Of a stretch of DNA of 64,000 nucleotides, positions 20,400 to 26,844 are shown one piece after another. The DNA is from Gordoniibacillus kamchatkensis. Lineage in GTDB: Bacteria; Bacillota; Bacilli; Paenibacillales; NBRC-103111. The stretch is from the NCBI RefSeq assembly GCF_000829455.1, contig NZ_JXAK01000006.1, positions 93,282 through 157,281 on the forward strand. The letters run 5' to 3'. The first letter of the stretch is position 1; every line of letters begins with the position of its first letter. The translations under genes and the position numbers were made by a program. A model generated the notes under the pieces. The model did not search any database and was not told the origin of the DNA. It worked only from the letters and a program-made list of their open reading frames with translations.

Positions 20400-20460
20400 G
20401 AAAATAAACTATTAGACTGAAAATTAAAGTATTAGACTAGGAAAATAAAGTATTAGACTA
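20400..20460 (+). repeat. Three tandem TnsB-like end sites (dense end)
   Basis: Sites at 20400-20418, 20419-20439 and 20441-20460; the last reads GAAAATAAAGTATTAGACTA. The packing is like the right end of Tn7, where TnsB sites are contiguous. Confidence 0.8.
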
Positions 20461-20552
20461 ATTAGGGCGCTAAGCTAACGGGCAGTTATGCTTAATAAAT
20501 CGTGATTTTGTACATATTTTCTAGCGTTTTTGACCTGATTTATGCGTCCAAT

Positions 20553-20600
20553 CCTCCCTCATTTTATTGAATAACATATTATATTCAATAGTAGAGGAGG
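20553..20600 (+). promoter_or_regulatory. Hairpin that can sequester the ribosome binding site of the DUF1259 gene
   Basis: A dyad TATTGAAT (20565) / ATTCAATA (20583) with a 10-base loop is extended by CCTCCCTC (20553-20560) facing GAGGAGG (20594-20600), allowing for a bulge and a few mismatches. The 3' arm is the ribosome binding site of the gene at 20610. In RNA the fold would mask translation initiation; in DNA the dyad could also be an operator. Confidence 0.5.
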
Positions 20601-20609
20601 GACCAATAA

Positions 20610-20993
20610 ATGGCCGTTACCGCATCCCTTTGCCGGCGTCTGGCCCGGATCCTTGGAGGAAAGGGCCAGCACGAAAATGATGAGTGTACAATCATGGTAA
20701 AACGCAATCTCAATGCAAGGATTTTAGGAAAAAAATATGATACTGAGCACGAGATAGTAATCCAGTCCTTAAAAAATGGGAAATCCCTTAATACTGCCGA
20801 GATTACTTTGTTGCAGCGGGAAGTTCAGCGATTTATACGGCAGGCAGTTAGACTTGGGTTAAAGGTAACAGCGGTACACAACCATTGGCTGTTCGATAAG
20901 CCCCGTTTGATGTACGTACATGTAGAGTCGGTGGAGAACCCGATTGTTTTTGCCAGTAAATTGGCGTCCATTATTAAACGTCTTAAACCGTAG
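20610..20993 (+). CDS. DUF1259 (LppY/LpqO-like) domain protein, cargo of the mini-transposon
   Basis: A 127-residue protein. The opening LCRRLARILGG and CTIMVKRNLNARILGKK, the middle LNTAEITLLQREVQRFIRQ and the strongly conserved VTAVHNHWLFDKPRLMYVHVES match the DUF1259 pattern as I know it. Function is not established for the family. ATG 20610 follows GAGGAGGG, which can be hidden in a hairpin. No signal peptide is seen. Codon use is more AT-rich than that of the neighbouring genes, consistent with arrival on the transposon. It is the only complete gene in the element; whether it aids mobility or is passenger cargo is unknown. Confidence 0.75.
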   Translation: MAVTASLCRRLARILGGKGQHENDECTIMVKRNLNARILGKKYDTEHEIVIQSLKNGKSLNTAEITLLQREVQRFIRQAVRLGLKVTAVHNHWLFDKPRLMYVHVESVENPIVFASKLASIIKRLKP

Positions 20994-21109
20994 AAGGTAG
21001 GAGTGAAAGTCGGCTGTCAGTCAACGGTCGGCAGCGGTAGTTTGAGGAATGTGTAAAGAAAGGAAGGTATTATCACTAACGGATATGATAGCTCTATAAA
21101 AGTAAAACA

Positions 21110-21138
21110 CGAAGCTGCCTCGGGTTATCGGCAGCTTT
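21110..21138 (+). terminator. Hairpin after the DUF1259 gene
   Basis: Stem AAGCTGCC / GGCAGCTT with a ten-base loop, followed by a second stem CAACTAACG / CGTTAGTTG at about 21141-21163. T runs are weak, so termination is only probable. The 110 bases between the stop codon and this point hold no other ORF. Confidence 0.45.
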
Positions 21139-21178
21139 CCTCAACTAACGGAGACGTTAGTTGAATGACAACAGCGGC

Positions 21179-21320
21179 AGTCTAAGACTTTATTTTTCAA
21201 GTCTTGGTCCGCCGCTGTTTCTTTTAATGGATCAGTCTAAAACTTTTTTTTCAAAAGCTGACGACTCTTCAGTTCAAAAACCGCGTTAAATCAACGACTC
21301 TAGTCTAATGTTTTATTTTC
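21179..21320 (-). repeat. Three spaced TnsB-like end sites (sparse end)
   Basis: Inverted sites at 21179-21198 (AGTCTAAGACTTTATTTTTC), 21234-21252 and 21301-21320 (TAGTCTAATGTTTTATTTTC). The wide spacing is like the left end of Tn7. Confidence 0.8.
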
Positions 21321-21328
21321 ACCTTACA

Positions 21329-21460
21329 CCCGCATTGACAACAGCGAATCCGACGTCATTCGGCTGGTCGCCGGAGCGTCCGTCCCGGGAGACGACGATA
21401 CGAAACATACGCTGTCCAAGCTCACACGGGATTTGCTTGTCGATGCACGGAATATGCGAA
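21329..21460 (+). pseudogene. Coding-like remnant at the transposon target site
   Basis: Directly after the target duplication an open frame reads IDNSESDVIRLVAGASV, PGDDDTKHTLSKLTRDLL and VDARNMR, with the GC-rich third codon positions typical of the host. It runs into the palindromic repeat at 21461. On the far side of the transposon the sequence before 20391 can be read in the same frame, so the element may have landed in a gene or gene relic. I do not recognise the protein family. Confidence 0.35.
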
Positions 21461-21588
21461 ATGCAAAAAGTACAGTTTAATTGCGGAAATCAACGCAAAA
21501 CATGAAATCACATGCATTTTGTGCATCAATTTCGAGCATAGAAGCCGAAATGAGGTTATTTCCTCGAATTTAACTGTACCTTTTGCAT
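21461..21588. repeat. Palindromic MITE-like element, family D (128 bp)
   Basis: Terminal inverted repeats of 22 bases, starting ATGCAAAAAGTACAGTTTAA at 21461 and ending ACTGTACCTTTTGCAT at 21588, with two or three mismatches. The arms continue with GGAAAT-type blocks and the centre carries ATGCATTTTGTGCAT. Only one copy is present in the window. No coding capacity. Confidence 0.65.
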
Positions 21589-21659
21589 CTCGCGGCCGCT
21601 TTTTTGCTGTCTTCCTCATTCTGTGATGTACGATTTGCAGTTTGACTGCACCTTCTAAC

Positions 21660-22205
21660 TCACAGCAGTGCCAAAATACCTTTCGTAGCTATGACCGCAG
21701 CAAATTCATCGTGCAAGCTGACAAGAGCATGGTTATGGATATCTTCGGCGCGGTACAATTTTCCGTCAAAACTAACCGTATCGAAAGTGGCCGTAGCGTC
21801 CGATACGATGAACGGGTTAAAACCGAGATTTTTTGCCATTCTGGTTGTTGTGGAGACGCAATGCTCTGTTGTCAGCCCAACAATGACAAGAGTTTCTATC
21901 CCGGCTTCTTTTAAATCGCGTTCAAGACTTGTGCCGATAAAAGCGCTGTTGACATGCTTGACCAGCACCGGTTCGCCCGGCAGCGGAGCTACAATATCTT
22001 TTATATCTCGGCCGGAGTGATGGGGCAGGGAAGGGTCGCTGATGTGCTGAATATGGATTACCGGCCGATTCGTTTTCCTCCATACATGTAACAAGGCAGC
22101 CATATTTTGTTCCGCGTTCGGATTGTTTCTTCTGCCAAGCGACGGATCGTCAAAATGATTTTGTACATCAATCAAGAGCAAAGCTGCGTTCAACGAGATT
22201 TTCAT
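21660..22205 (-). CDS. Isochorismatase-like cysteine hydrolase
   Basis: A 181-residue member of the isochorismatase/nicotinamidase superfamily, whose members hydrolyse amide, imide or ether bonds using an Asp-Lys-Cys triad. The Asp lies in LLLIDVQNHF, the Lys in VKHVNSAFIGT and the nucleophile in TTEHCVSTTTRMA; the usual cis-peptide region VGLTT precedes it. GGAGG lies six bases before the ATG on the minus strand. It is divergent from a LysR-type gene at 22315, which probably controls it. The substrate cannot be assigned; it lacks the carrier-protein domain of EntB-type enzymes. Confidence 0.88.
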   Translation of the reverse strand: MKISLNAALLLIDVQNHFDDPSLGRRNNPNAEQNMAALLHVWRKTNRPVIHIQHISDPSLPHHSGRDIKDIVAPLPGEPVLVKHVNSAFIGTSLERDLKEAGIETLVIVGLTTEHCVSTTTRMAKNLGFNPFIVSDATATFDTVSFDGKLYRAEDIHNHALVSLHDEFAAVIATKGILALL

Positions 22206-22314
22206 CTTAATCCTCCAAGCAAGATTTCGGCGCCTTGCGAGGATTATATGTTATACTTCATTATTAGTAAAATTGAAATACCTGATGAGCACGTTTGGAA
22301 TTTCTGATAACAAA

Positions 22315-23217
22315 ATGAACAACGGAGGGATACACATCGAGATCCGTCAGCTGCAATCATTCAAAACCGTTGCCGAATTGAATAGCTTCACTAAAGCCGC
22401 TCAAGCGCTTCAGTATTCCCAGGCTTCCATCACTTCGCATATCCAGCAGCTTGAAGACGAGCTCGGAGCTTCGTTGTTCGACCGTTTGGGAAAGCAAATT
22501 CAACTGACCGCGGTCGGCCAGGAACTGTATCTTTATGCGGTCGAACTGCTGACGGCATATTCCAAAATCAAGCACATGTCTTTGGGCGGCGCCGCCATGA
22601 AAGGCGAACTTCGCATCGGAGCTGCGGAAACGTTGACCGCATACAAACTGGGACCCGTGCTGGCCAAGTATAAAAAAAGCTATCCCGAGGTCGCTATTTC
22701 CCTAATCAACGATCATTGTCACCTTCTGCGGGAGCGGCTCCATAAGGGGGAGCTGGACATTGCGATAACGTTGGAGCCTAAGGTAAGCGATCCGCAGCTC
22801 GCAACGGAAATATGCTCGGAAGAACCGCTGGTTATTGTTGGGGAAGGCGGCCATTCCATCAAAACGATAGAGGAAGCCAAAGGCGAGTGTTTCATTTTCA
22901 GCGAGAAAAATTGCTCGTTGCGGTGTTTTTTTGAAGCGTATCTGGCCGAGAAAGGAGTGGATACGCACAACCATATGGAGTTTACCAGTATGGAAACGAT
23001 GAAACAGTGCGTCGTAAGCGGGCTAGGAATCAGCCTGATGCCATACATAAGCGTGGAAGCGCTGCTGCGGGACAAGAAAATGAAAATCATCAAGCCCTCG
23101 AGCGACAATCTTACGTTCTATGCGCAACTCTCTTACCACAAAAACAAATGGCTGTCGAAAGCGCACAGGAAGTTCATCGAAATGGTTTTGAGCGAAGGAA
23201 CGGGCCCTGGGATGTAA
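22315..23217 (+). CDS. LysR-type transcriptional regulator
   Basis: About 300 residues: N-terminal winged helix-turn-helix (IEIRQLQSFKTVAELNSFTKAAQ with the AQALQYSQASITSHIQQLE recognition helix), a linker, and a substrate-binding domain from about residue 105 (GELRIGAAETLTAYKLGPVL). The first in-frame ATG near the domain is 22315, but the only good ribosome binding site, GGAGGG at 22324-22329, lies downstream of it. That site points, with six-base spacing, to an ATC codon at 22336 where family members usually start MEIRQLQ. The true start may thus be a non-canonical ATC or a mutated ATG. Divergent from the isochorismatase-like gene, its likely target. Confidence 0.9.
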   Translation: MNNGGIHIEIRQLQSFKTVAELNSFTKAAQALQYSQASITSHIQQLEDELGASLFDRLGKQIQLTAVGQELYLYAVELLTAYSKIKHMSLGGAAMKGELRIGAAETLTAYKLGPVLAKYKKSYPEVAISLINDHCHLLRERLHKGELDIAITLEPKVSDPQLATEICSEEPLVIVGEGGHSIKTIEEAKGECFIFSEKNCSLRCFFEAYLAEKGVDTHNHMEFTSMETMKQCVVSGLGISLMPYISVEALLRDKKMKIIKPSSDNLTFYAQLSYHKNKWLSKAHRKFIEMVLSEGTGPGM

Positions 23218-23221
23218 CACG

Positions 23222-23264
23222 AAAAAACGCTGCTTACCCCGCTCTGGGGTAAGCAGCGTTTTCG
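23222..23264. terminator. Bidirectional terminator between lysR-type gene and M20 dipeptidase
   Basis: Perfect stem ACGCTGCTTACCCC / GGGGTAAGCAGCGT with a five-base loop, flanked by an A run and a TTTTCGTT tail; it serves both convergent genes. Confidence 0.9.
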
Positions 23265-23284
23265 TTAGGCGTCGTCGACCGTGT

Positions 23285-24667
23285 TTATTTCGGCAAATTC
23301 CCCAGCTTCTCCCAATAGAGTGCGAGCGTGCGCAGCCCCATGTCGAAGTTGTCGAGATCGAAATATTCGTTCGGCGCATGCATGTTTTCCTCGTTCAGGC
23401 TGAGGCCCATCAGGACGACCGGGGCGTCAAGCAGCCGGCTGAACACTTCGACGACGGGGATCGAGCCGCCGCCGCGGGTAAAGATCGGCGCTTTGCCGTA
23501 TACCGCTTCGTATGAGGCGGCCGCAGCCTGCATGACCGGATGGTCGATCGGCGTAAGGAACGGATTGCCGCGCAGCGACCGCCGCATGACTGCTTTTACG
23601 CCGGCCGGAGTGTGCGACGCGATATGCTTGTCGATCAGATCCATCACTTCGTCGGGCGTCTGGTTGGCTACGAGGCGGCAGGTGATTTTGGCCAGCGCCT
23701 TGCCGGGAACGATCGGCTTAATGCCTTCCCCCTGGAAGCCGCCGGTAACGGATACGATTTCCAGCGTCGGCCGGCCTGTCGTCCGTTCGATGAAGCTGTA
23801 GCCGGGTTCGCCGTATAGCTCGGTCAGTCCGAGTTCTGTGCGGATTTTCGCTTCGTCGATGCCGACTTTGGCGAGCGAAGCCCGTTCTTCCGCCGAGAGG
23901 GGCCGCACGGTGTCGTAAAATCCGGCGACGGCCACTTTGCCGTCATCGCTATGGAACGAGTTCAGCAGTGCGGTCAACGCATGCAGCGCATTCGGCACGC
24001 CGCCGCCGTATACGCCGGAATGAAGGTCTTGATTGGCGGCCGTCACTTCGATTTCCGCGCCGATCAGCCCGCGCAGCCCGTACGTGATCGCCGGCTGGCC
24101 CTTCTCTTTCATCGGCGTATCGGAGATGACGACCACATCCGCCGCCAGCAGCTCGCGATTGGCTTCGACAAAACCCGGCGTATGCTTGCTGGCCACTTCC
24201 TCTTCACCCTCGATGCAAAACTTCACGTTGACCGGAAGCGAACCTGTCGTTTGCAACCAAGCTTCTATCATTTTCACGTACAGGAACAGCGGGCCCTTAT
24301 CGTCGGTTGCGCCGCGCGCATACAGCTTGTTGTCCCGAATCTCCGGCTCGAACGGCGGCGTTTGCCACAGCTCGAGCGGTTCCGGCGGCTGGACGTCATA
24401 ATGGCCGTAGACGAGCACCGTCGGCTTGCCCGGGGCGTGCAGCCAGTCCGCGTACACGACCGGGTGGCCCGCTGTCGGCATGATCTGCACGTGCTCGCAG
24501 CCGGCTCTGCGGAACGCGTCCGCCGTCCATTCCGCGCAGCGCCGTATATCGCTTGCATGCTCGGGCACCGCGCTCACGCTCGGAATGCGCAGAAACTGCT
24601 TCAGCTCCTCCAGATGCGCTTCGCGCTTGTTCCTGAAATAAGCTTCCAATTGCTGTTGAACATCCAT
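23285..24667 (-). CDS. M20 family dipeptidase (carnosinase-like)
   Basis: A 460-residue zinc peptidase of the M20 group that splits dipeptides. Motifs in order: VLVYGHYDVQPPEP (metal His and Asp), GATDDKGPLFLYVK (bridging Asp), FCIEGEEEVAS (catalytic Glu and metal Glu), DLHSGVYGG in the dimerisation domain with its His, and MHAPNEYF near the C-terminus with the last metal His. No signal peptide, so cytoplasmic. A ribosome binding site AGGAGCGG on the minus strand precedes the ATG. The gene is monocistronic with the shared terminator at 23222. The 259 bases upstream, to the next gene at 24927, hold no feature that I can support. Confidence 0.92.
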   Translation of the reverse strand: MDVQQQLEAYFRNKREAHLEELKQFLRIPSVSAVPEHASDIRRCAEWTADAFRRAGCEHVQIMPTAGHPVVYADWLHAPGKPTVLVYGHYDVQPPEPLELWQTPPFEPEIRDNKLYARGATDDKGPLFLYVKMIEAWLQTTGSLPVNVKFCIEGEEEVASKHTPGFVEANRELLAADVVVISDTPMKEKGQPAITYGLRGLIGAEIEVTAANQDLHSGVYGGGVPNALHALTALLNSFHSDDGKVAVAGFYDTVRPLSAEERASLAKVGIDEAKIRTELGLTELYGEPGYSFIERTTGRPTLEIVSVTGGFQGEGIKPIVPGKALAKITCRLVANQTPDEVMDLIDKHIASHTPAGVKAVMRRSLRGNPFLTPIDHPVMQAAAASYEAVYGKAPIFTRGGGSIPVVEVFSRLLDAPVVLMGLSLNEENMHAPNEYFDLDNFDMGLRTLALYWEKLGNLPK

Positions 24668-24926
24668 CGCTATATACCGCTCCTGTCTGTTGGTTGTAAC
24701 TTATTTATATTTCCCTAACCGCATAGGAAAATCCTGCCGCACAGCTGTTGGCCGATTTGGGCAGCAAGCCAGGTTATTGCCGCCTCTTCCATCATAACGA
24801 ACCGTCCGGGCGCGATGCAAACCGCTTGGGGCTCCTCACCAGAAAATTTTCCCTCAGCTTGTAACTTTTTCACTCTATGTTCCGTTTATAGTTGAGTAGT
24901 CCAACGGATGGGGGAGAGAAATAGAG

Positions 24927-25763
24927 ATGAAACGATGGTTTCGTAAACGCTCGCCGTCGGTTATACCGGACAGTCCGTCGTTAGCAGCGAACTCCGGGCC
25001 CGGCCCGGGCGATGCACAGTCCGAGCAGGCGGCGGCCCGCGAAGCCGGGCATGAGCGGCCGTCCTGGCGCGCCGGCAAGGCGGATCCGGGAAGCCCGATC
25101 TTGACCGTACAGCGGGTCGAGCGCTCGTTTCAAGTAGGCGGGGAAAAGCTGACCGTGTTGAAGAGCATCTCAATGGAGCTGTTTCCGCAGCAGCTTGTCA
25201 TGCTGAGGGGGCGCTCCGGCTCGGGGAAGACGACGCTGCTCAACTTGATCGGCGGACTCGACCAGCCGAACCGGGGCGAAATCGTGTTCCGGGGGCACAA
25301 GTTCCATGAAGCCGGCGACGAGGAGCGGACGGCCGTCCGGCGCCGGGAGATCGGCTTCATTTTCCAATCGTTCGCGCTGCTGCCGCTGCTTTCCGCCTGG
25401 GAAAACGTCGAGCTCTCGCTGCGTATGGCCGGTACGCCGAAGGACGAATGGAAGCCGCGCGTGAAGCATTGCCTCGAGCTCGTCGGGCTCGGGAAGCGGA
25501 TGCACCACCGTCCGTTCGAGCTGTCGGGGGGCGAGCAGCAGCGCGTCGCCATCGCCAAGGCGATCGCCCACCGGCCGAGCCTGCTGCTGGCCGACGAGCC
25601 GACGGCGGAGCTCGATTCACAGATGGGCGCGCAAGTGATGGCCGTTTTCCGCGACATTATCCGTTCGGAGAACGTGACGATATGCATGACGACACACGAT
25701 CCTACAATTATGGAGGCTGCCGACCATGTTTACGAAATGGTGGACGGAACGTTCGTATCCTAA
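24927..25763 (+). CDS. MacB/LolD-type ABC transporter ATPase
   Basis: A 278-residue ATPase of the family that powers FtsX-type permeases. The first 55 residues are a Pro/Gly/Ala-rich, low-complexity extension not usual in the family. The domain then runs ILTVQRVERSFQVGGEKLTVL, Walker A GRSGSGKTTLLNLIGG, Q-loop FIFQSFALLPLLSAWENV, signature LSGGEQQRVAIAKAI, Walker B LLLADEPTAELDS and H-loop MTTHDPTIMEAAD. It is the first gene of a cluster with an adaptor lipoprotein, a large permease, a second ATPase and a solute-binding lipoprotein. The end overlaps the adaptor start by 38 bases, so translation is coupled. Confidence 0.92.
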   Translation: MKRWFRKRSPSVIPDSPSLAANSGPGPGDAQSEQAAAREAGHERPSWRAGKADPGSPILTVQRVERSFQVGGEKLTVLKSISMELFPQQLVMLRGRSGSGKTTLLNLIGGLDQPNRGEIVFRGHKFHEAGDEERTAVRRREIGFIFQSFALLPLLSAWENVELSLRMAGTPKDEWKPRVKHCLELVGLGKRMHHRPFELSGGEQQRVAIAKAIAHRPSLLLADEPTAELDSQMGAQVMAVFRDIIRSENVTICMTTHDPTIMEAADHVYEMVDGTFVS

Positions 25764-26840
25764 TTCCCGCATGAAACCGCTGCTGACGATCGGCATGTCC
25801 GCCGCCCTATTGCTGGCGTCCGGCTGTTCGCTCCTGCCGAAAGAGCAAGAGGAGGAGCAGCTGCCGGCCATCAATCCGCCGAAGCTGTCGCAAAAGCCGA
25901 CTTACGACGTAAAAACGCAAACGCTGGAAACGAAAGTGCGCGGCAGCGGCAAGCTGATGGCACGACCGAAGAGGAGCTGTATTTTACCGAAGAGAACGAC
26001 GGCAAGCGGATCAAGACGCTGCCCGTCAAAGTCGGCGACCATGTCGAAGCGGGCCAGCTTATCGCCGAGCTTGACGTGGACGATTTGGCGACTCAGCTGA
26101 AGCAGAAACAGCTGCAGACGCGCAGCGACGAGCTAACGATGATTGAAAATCTGCGCAAGTCCGACGAATTGACGCCGGAGCAGATCGAGAAGCAAAAAAT
26201 CGATTTCGAGCTCAAGCGCAAAGAGCTGACCGATCTGCAGACGAAGCTGGACAAGGCGAAGCTTACGGCGCCGTTCGCAGGCACGGTCGTCGCTCTGTAC
26301 GTGAAGAAAGGCGACCAGATGAAAGCGTACGATACGATCGCTACCGTCGCCGATTTGAGCCAGCTGACCGTTGCGGCGAACATTAGCGGCGACGATCTGA
26401 AAAAAATCGCGGTCGGCATGGAAGCACAGGTCGACATTAACGGTGCCGGCACGCATAAAGGCAAGGTGAAGCAGCTGCCGAACCCGAAAACGCAAACCAA
26501 TAACGGCGGCCAGGCCGGCGGCGGATTTTACCCGGGCGGAGACGGCAACGGGGCGCAGCGCGATTCGATCGACAACTATGTGCTGATTGACCTGGACAAG
26601 TTTCCGGACGGGCTGAACCGCGGCACGCCGCTGAGCGTATCGGTCATAACGTCGCGCAAGGAGAAGGCGGTGACGATTCCGGTTGCGGCGCTGCGCTCGT
26701 ATTCGGGACGCAACTACGTGCAGGTAGTCGACGAGAAGGGGAACAAGAAGGAAGTGGACGTCGAGATCGGCCAGCAGACGGCGACGGACGTGGAGATTGT
26801 GAAGGGGCTTACCCCGGGACAGAAAGTCGTAGGTCGATAA
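25726..26840 (+). pseudogene. Membrane-fusion (HlyD/MacA-type) adaptor lipoprotein, frameshifted
   Basis: ATG 25726 follows GGAGG within the preceding gene; an internal ATG at 25771 (MKPLLTIGMSAALLLASGC) is an alternative. The signal sequence ends in a lipobox, ASGC, so the protein should be anchored outside the membrane. The first frame breaks at about 25960, where one G seems to be missing, and the reading continues one frame back as TTEEELYFTEENDGKRIKTL, VKVGDHVEAGQLIAELDVDD (biotinyl-lipoyl-like half), a coiled-coil (about residues 120-175), the second half PFAGTVVALYVKKGDQMKAY, and a beta-barrel domain. Corrected length is 371 residues. A Gly/Asn-rich insert (NNGGQAGGGFYPGGDGNG) is unusual. 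It should link the ATPase/permease pair to extracellular substrate. Confidence 0.82.
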
Positions 26841-26844
26841 ACGT

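Larger units (their letters stand above)
20392..21328. mobile_element. Mini-transposon with Tn7-like ends (937 bp)
   Basis: The element starts TGTAAG (20392) and ends CTTACA (21328). It is flanked on both sides by CCCGC (20387-20391 and 21329-21333), a perfect 5-bp target duplication. Each end has three copies of a roughly 20-base site, GAAAATAAAGTATTAGACTA or close variants: direct and tightly packed at the left (20400-20460), inverted and widely spaced at the right (21179-21320). This layout and sequence resemble the TnsB sites at the Tn7 ends. No transposase gene is inside; the only gene is a DUF1259 ORF. It is therefore a non-autonomous element, mobilised, if at all, by Tns-like proteins encoded elsewhere. 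Confidence 0.85.

Noticed and set aside
20400..20460. A short CRISPR array formed by three 20-base repeats
   Set aside because: The repeats are imperfect and almost contiguous with no spacers, and inverted copies occur at the other side of a unit flanked by a target duplication; transposon end sites explain them.
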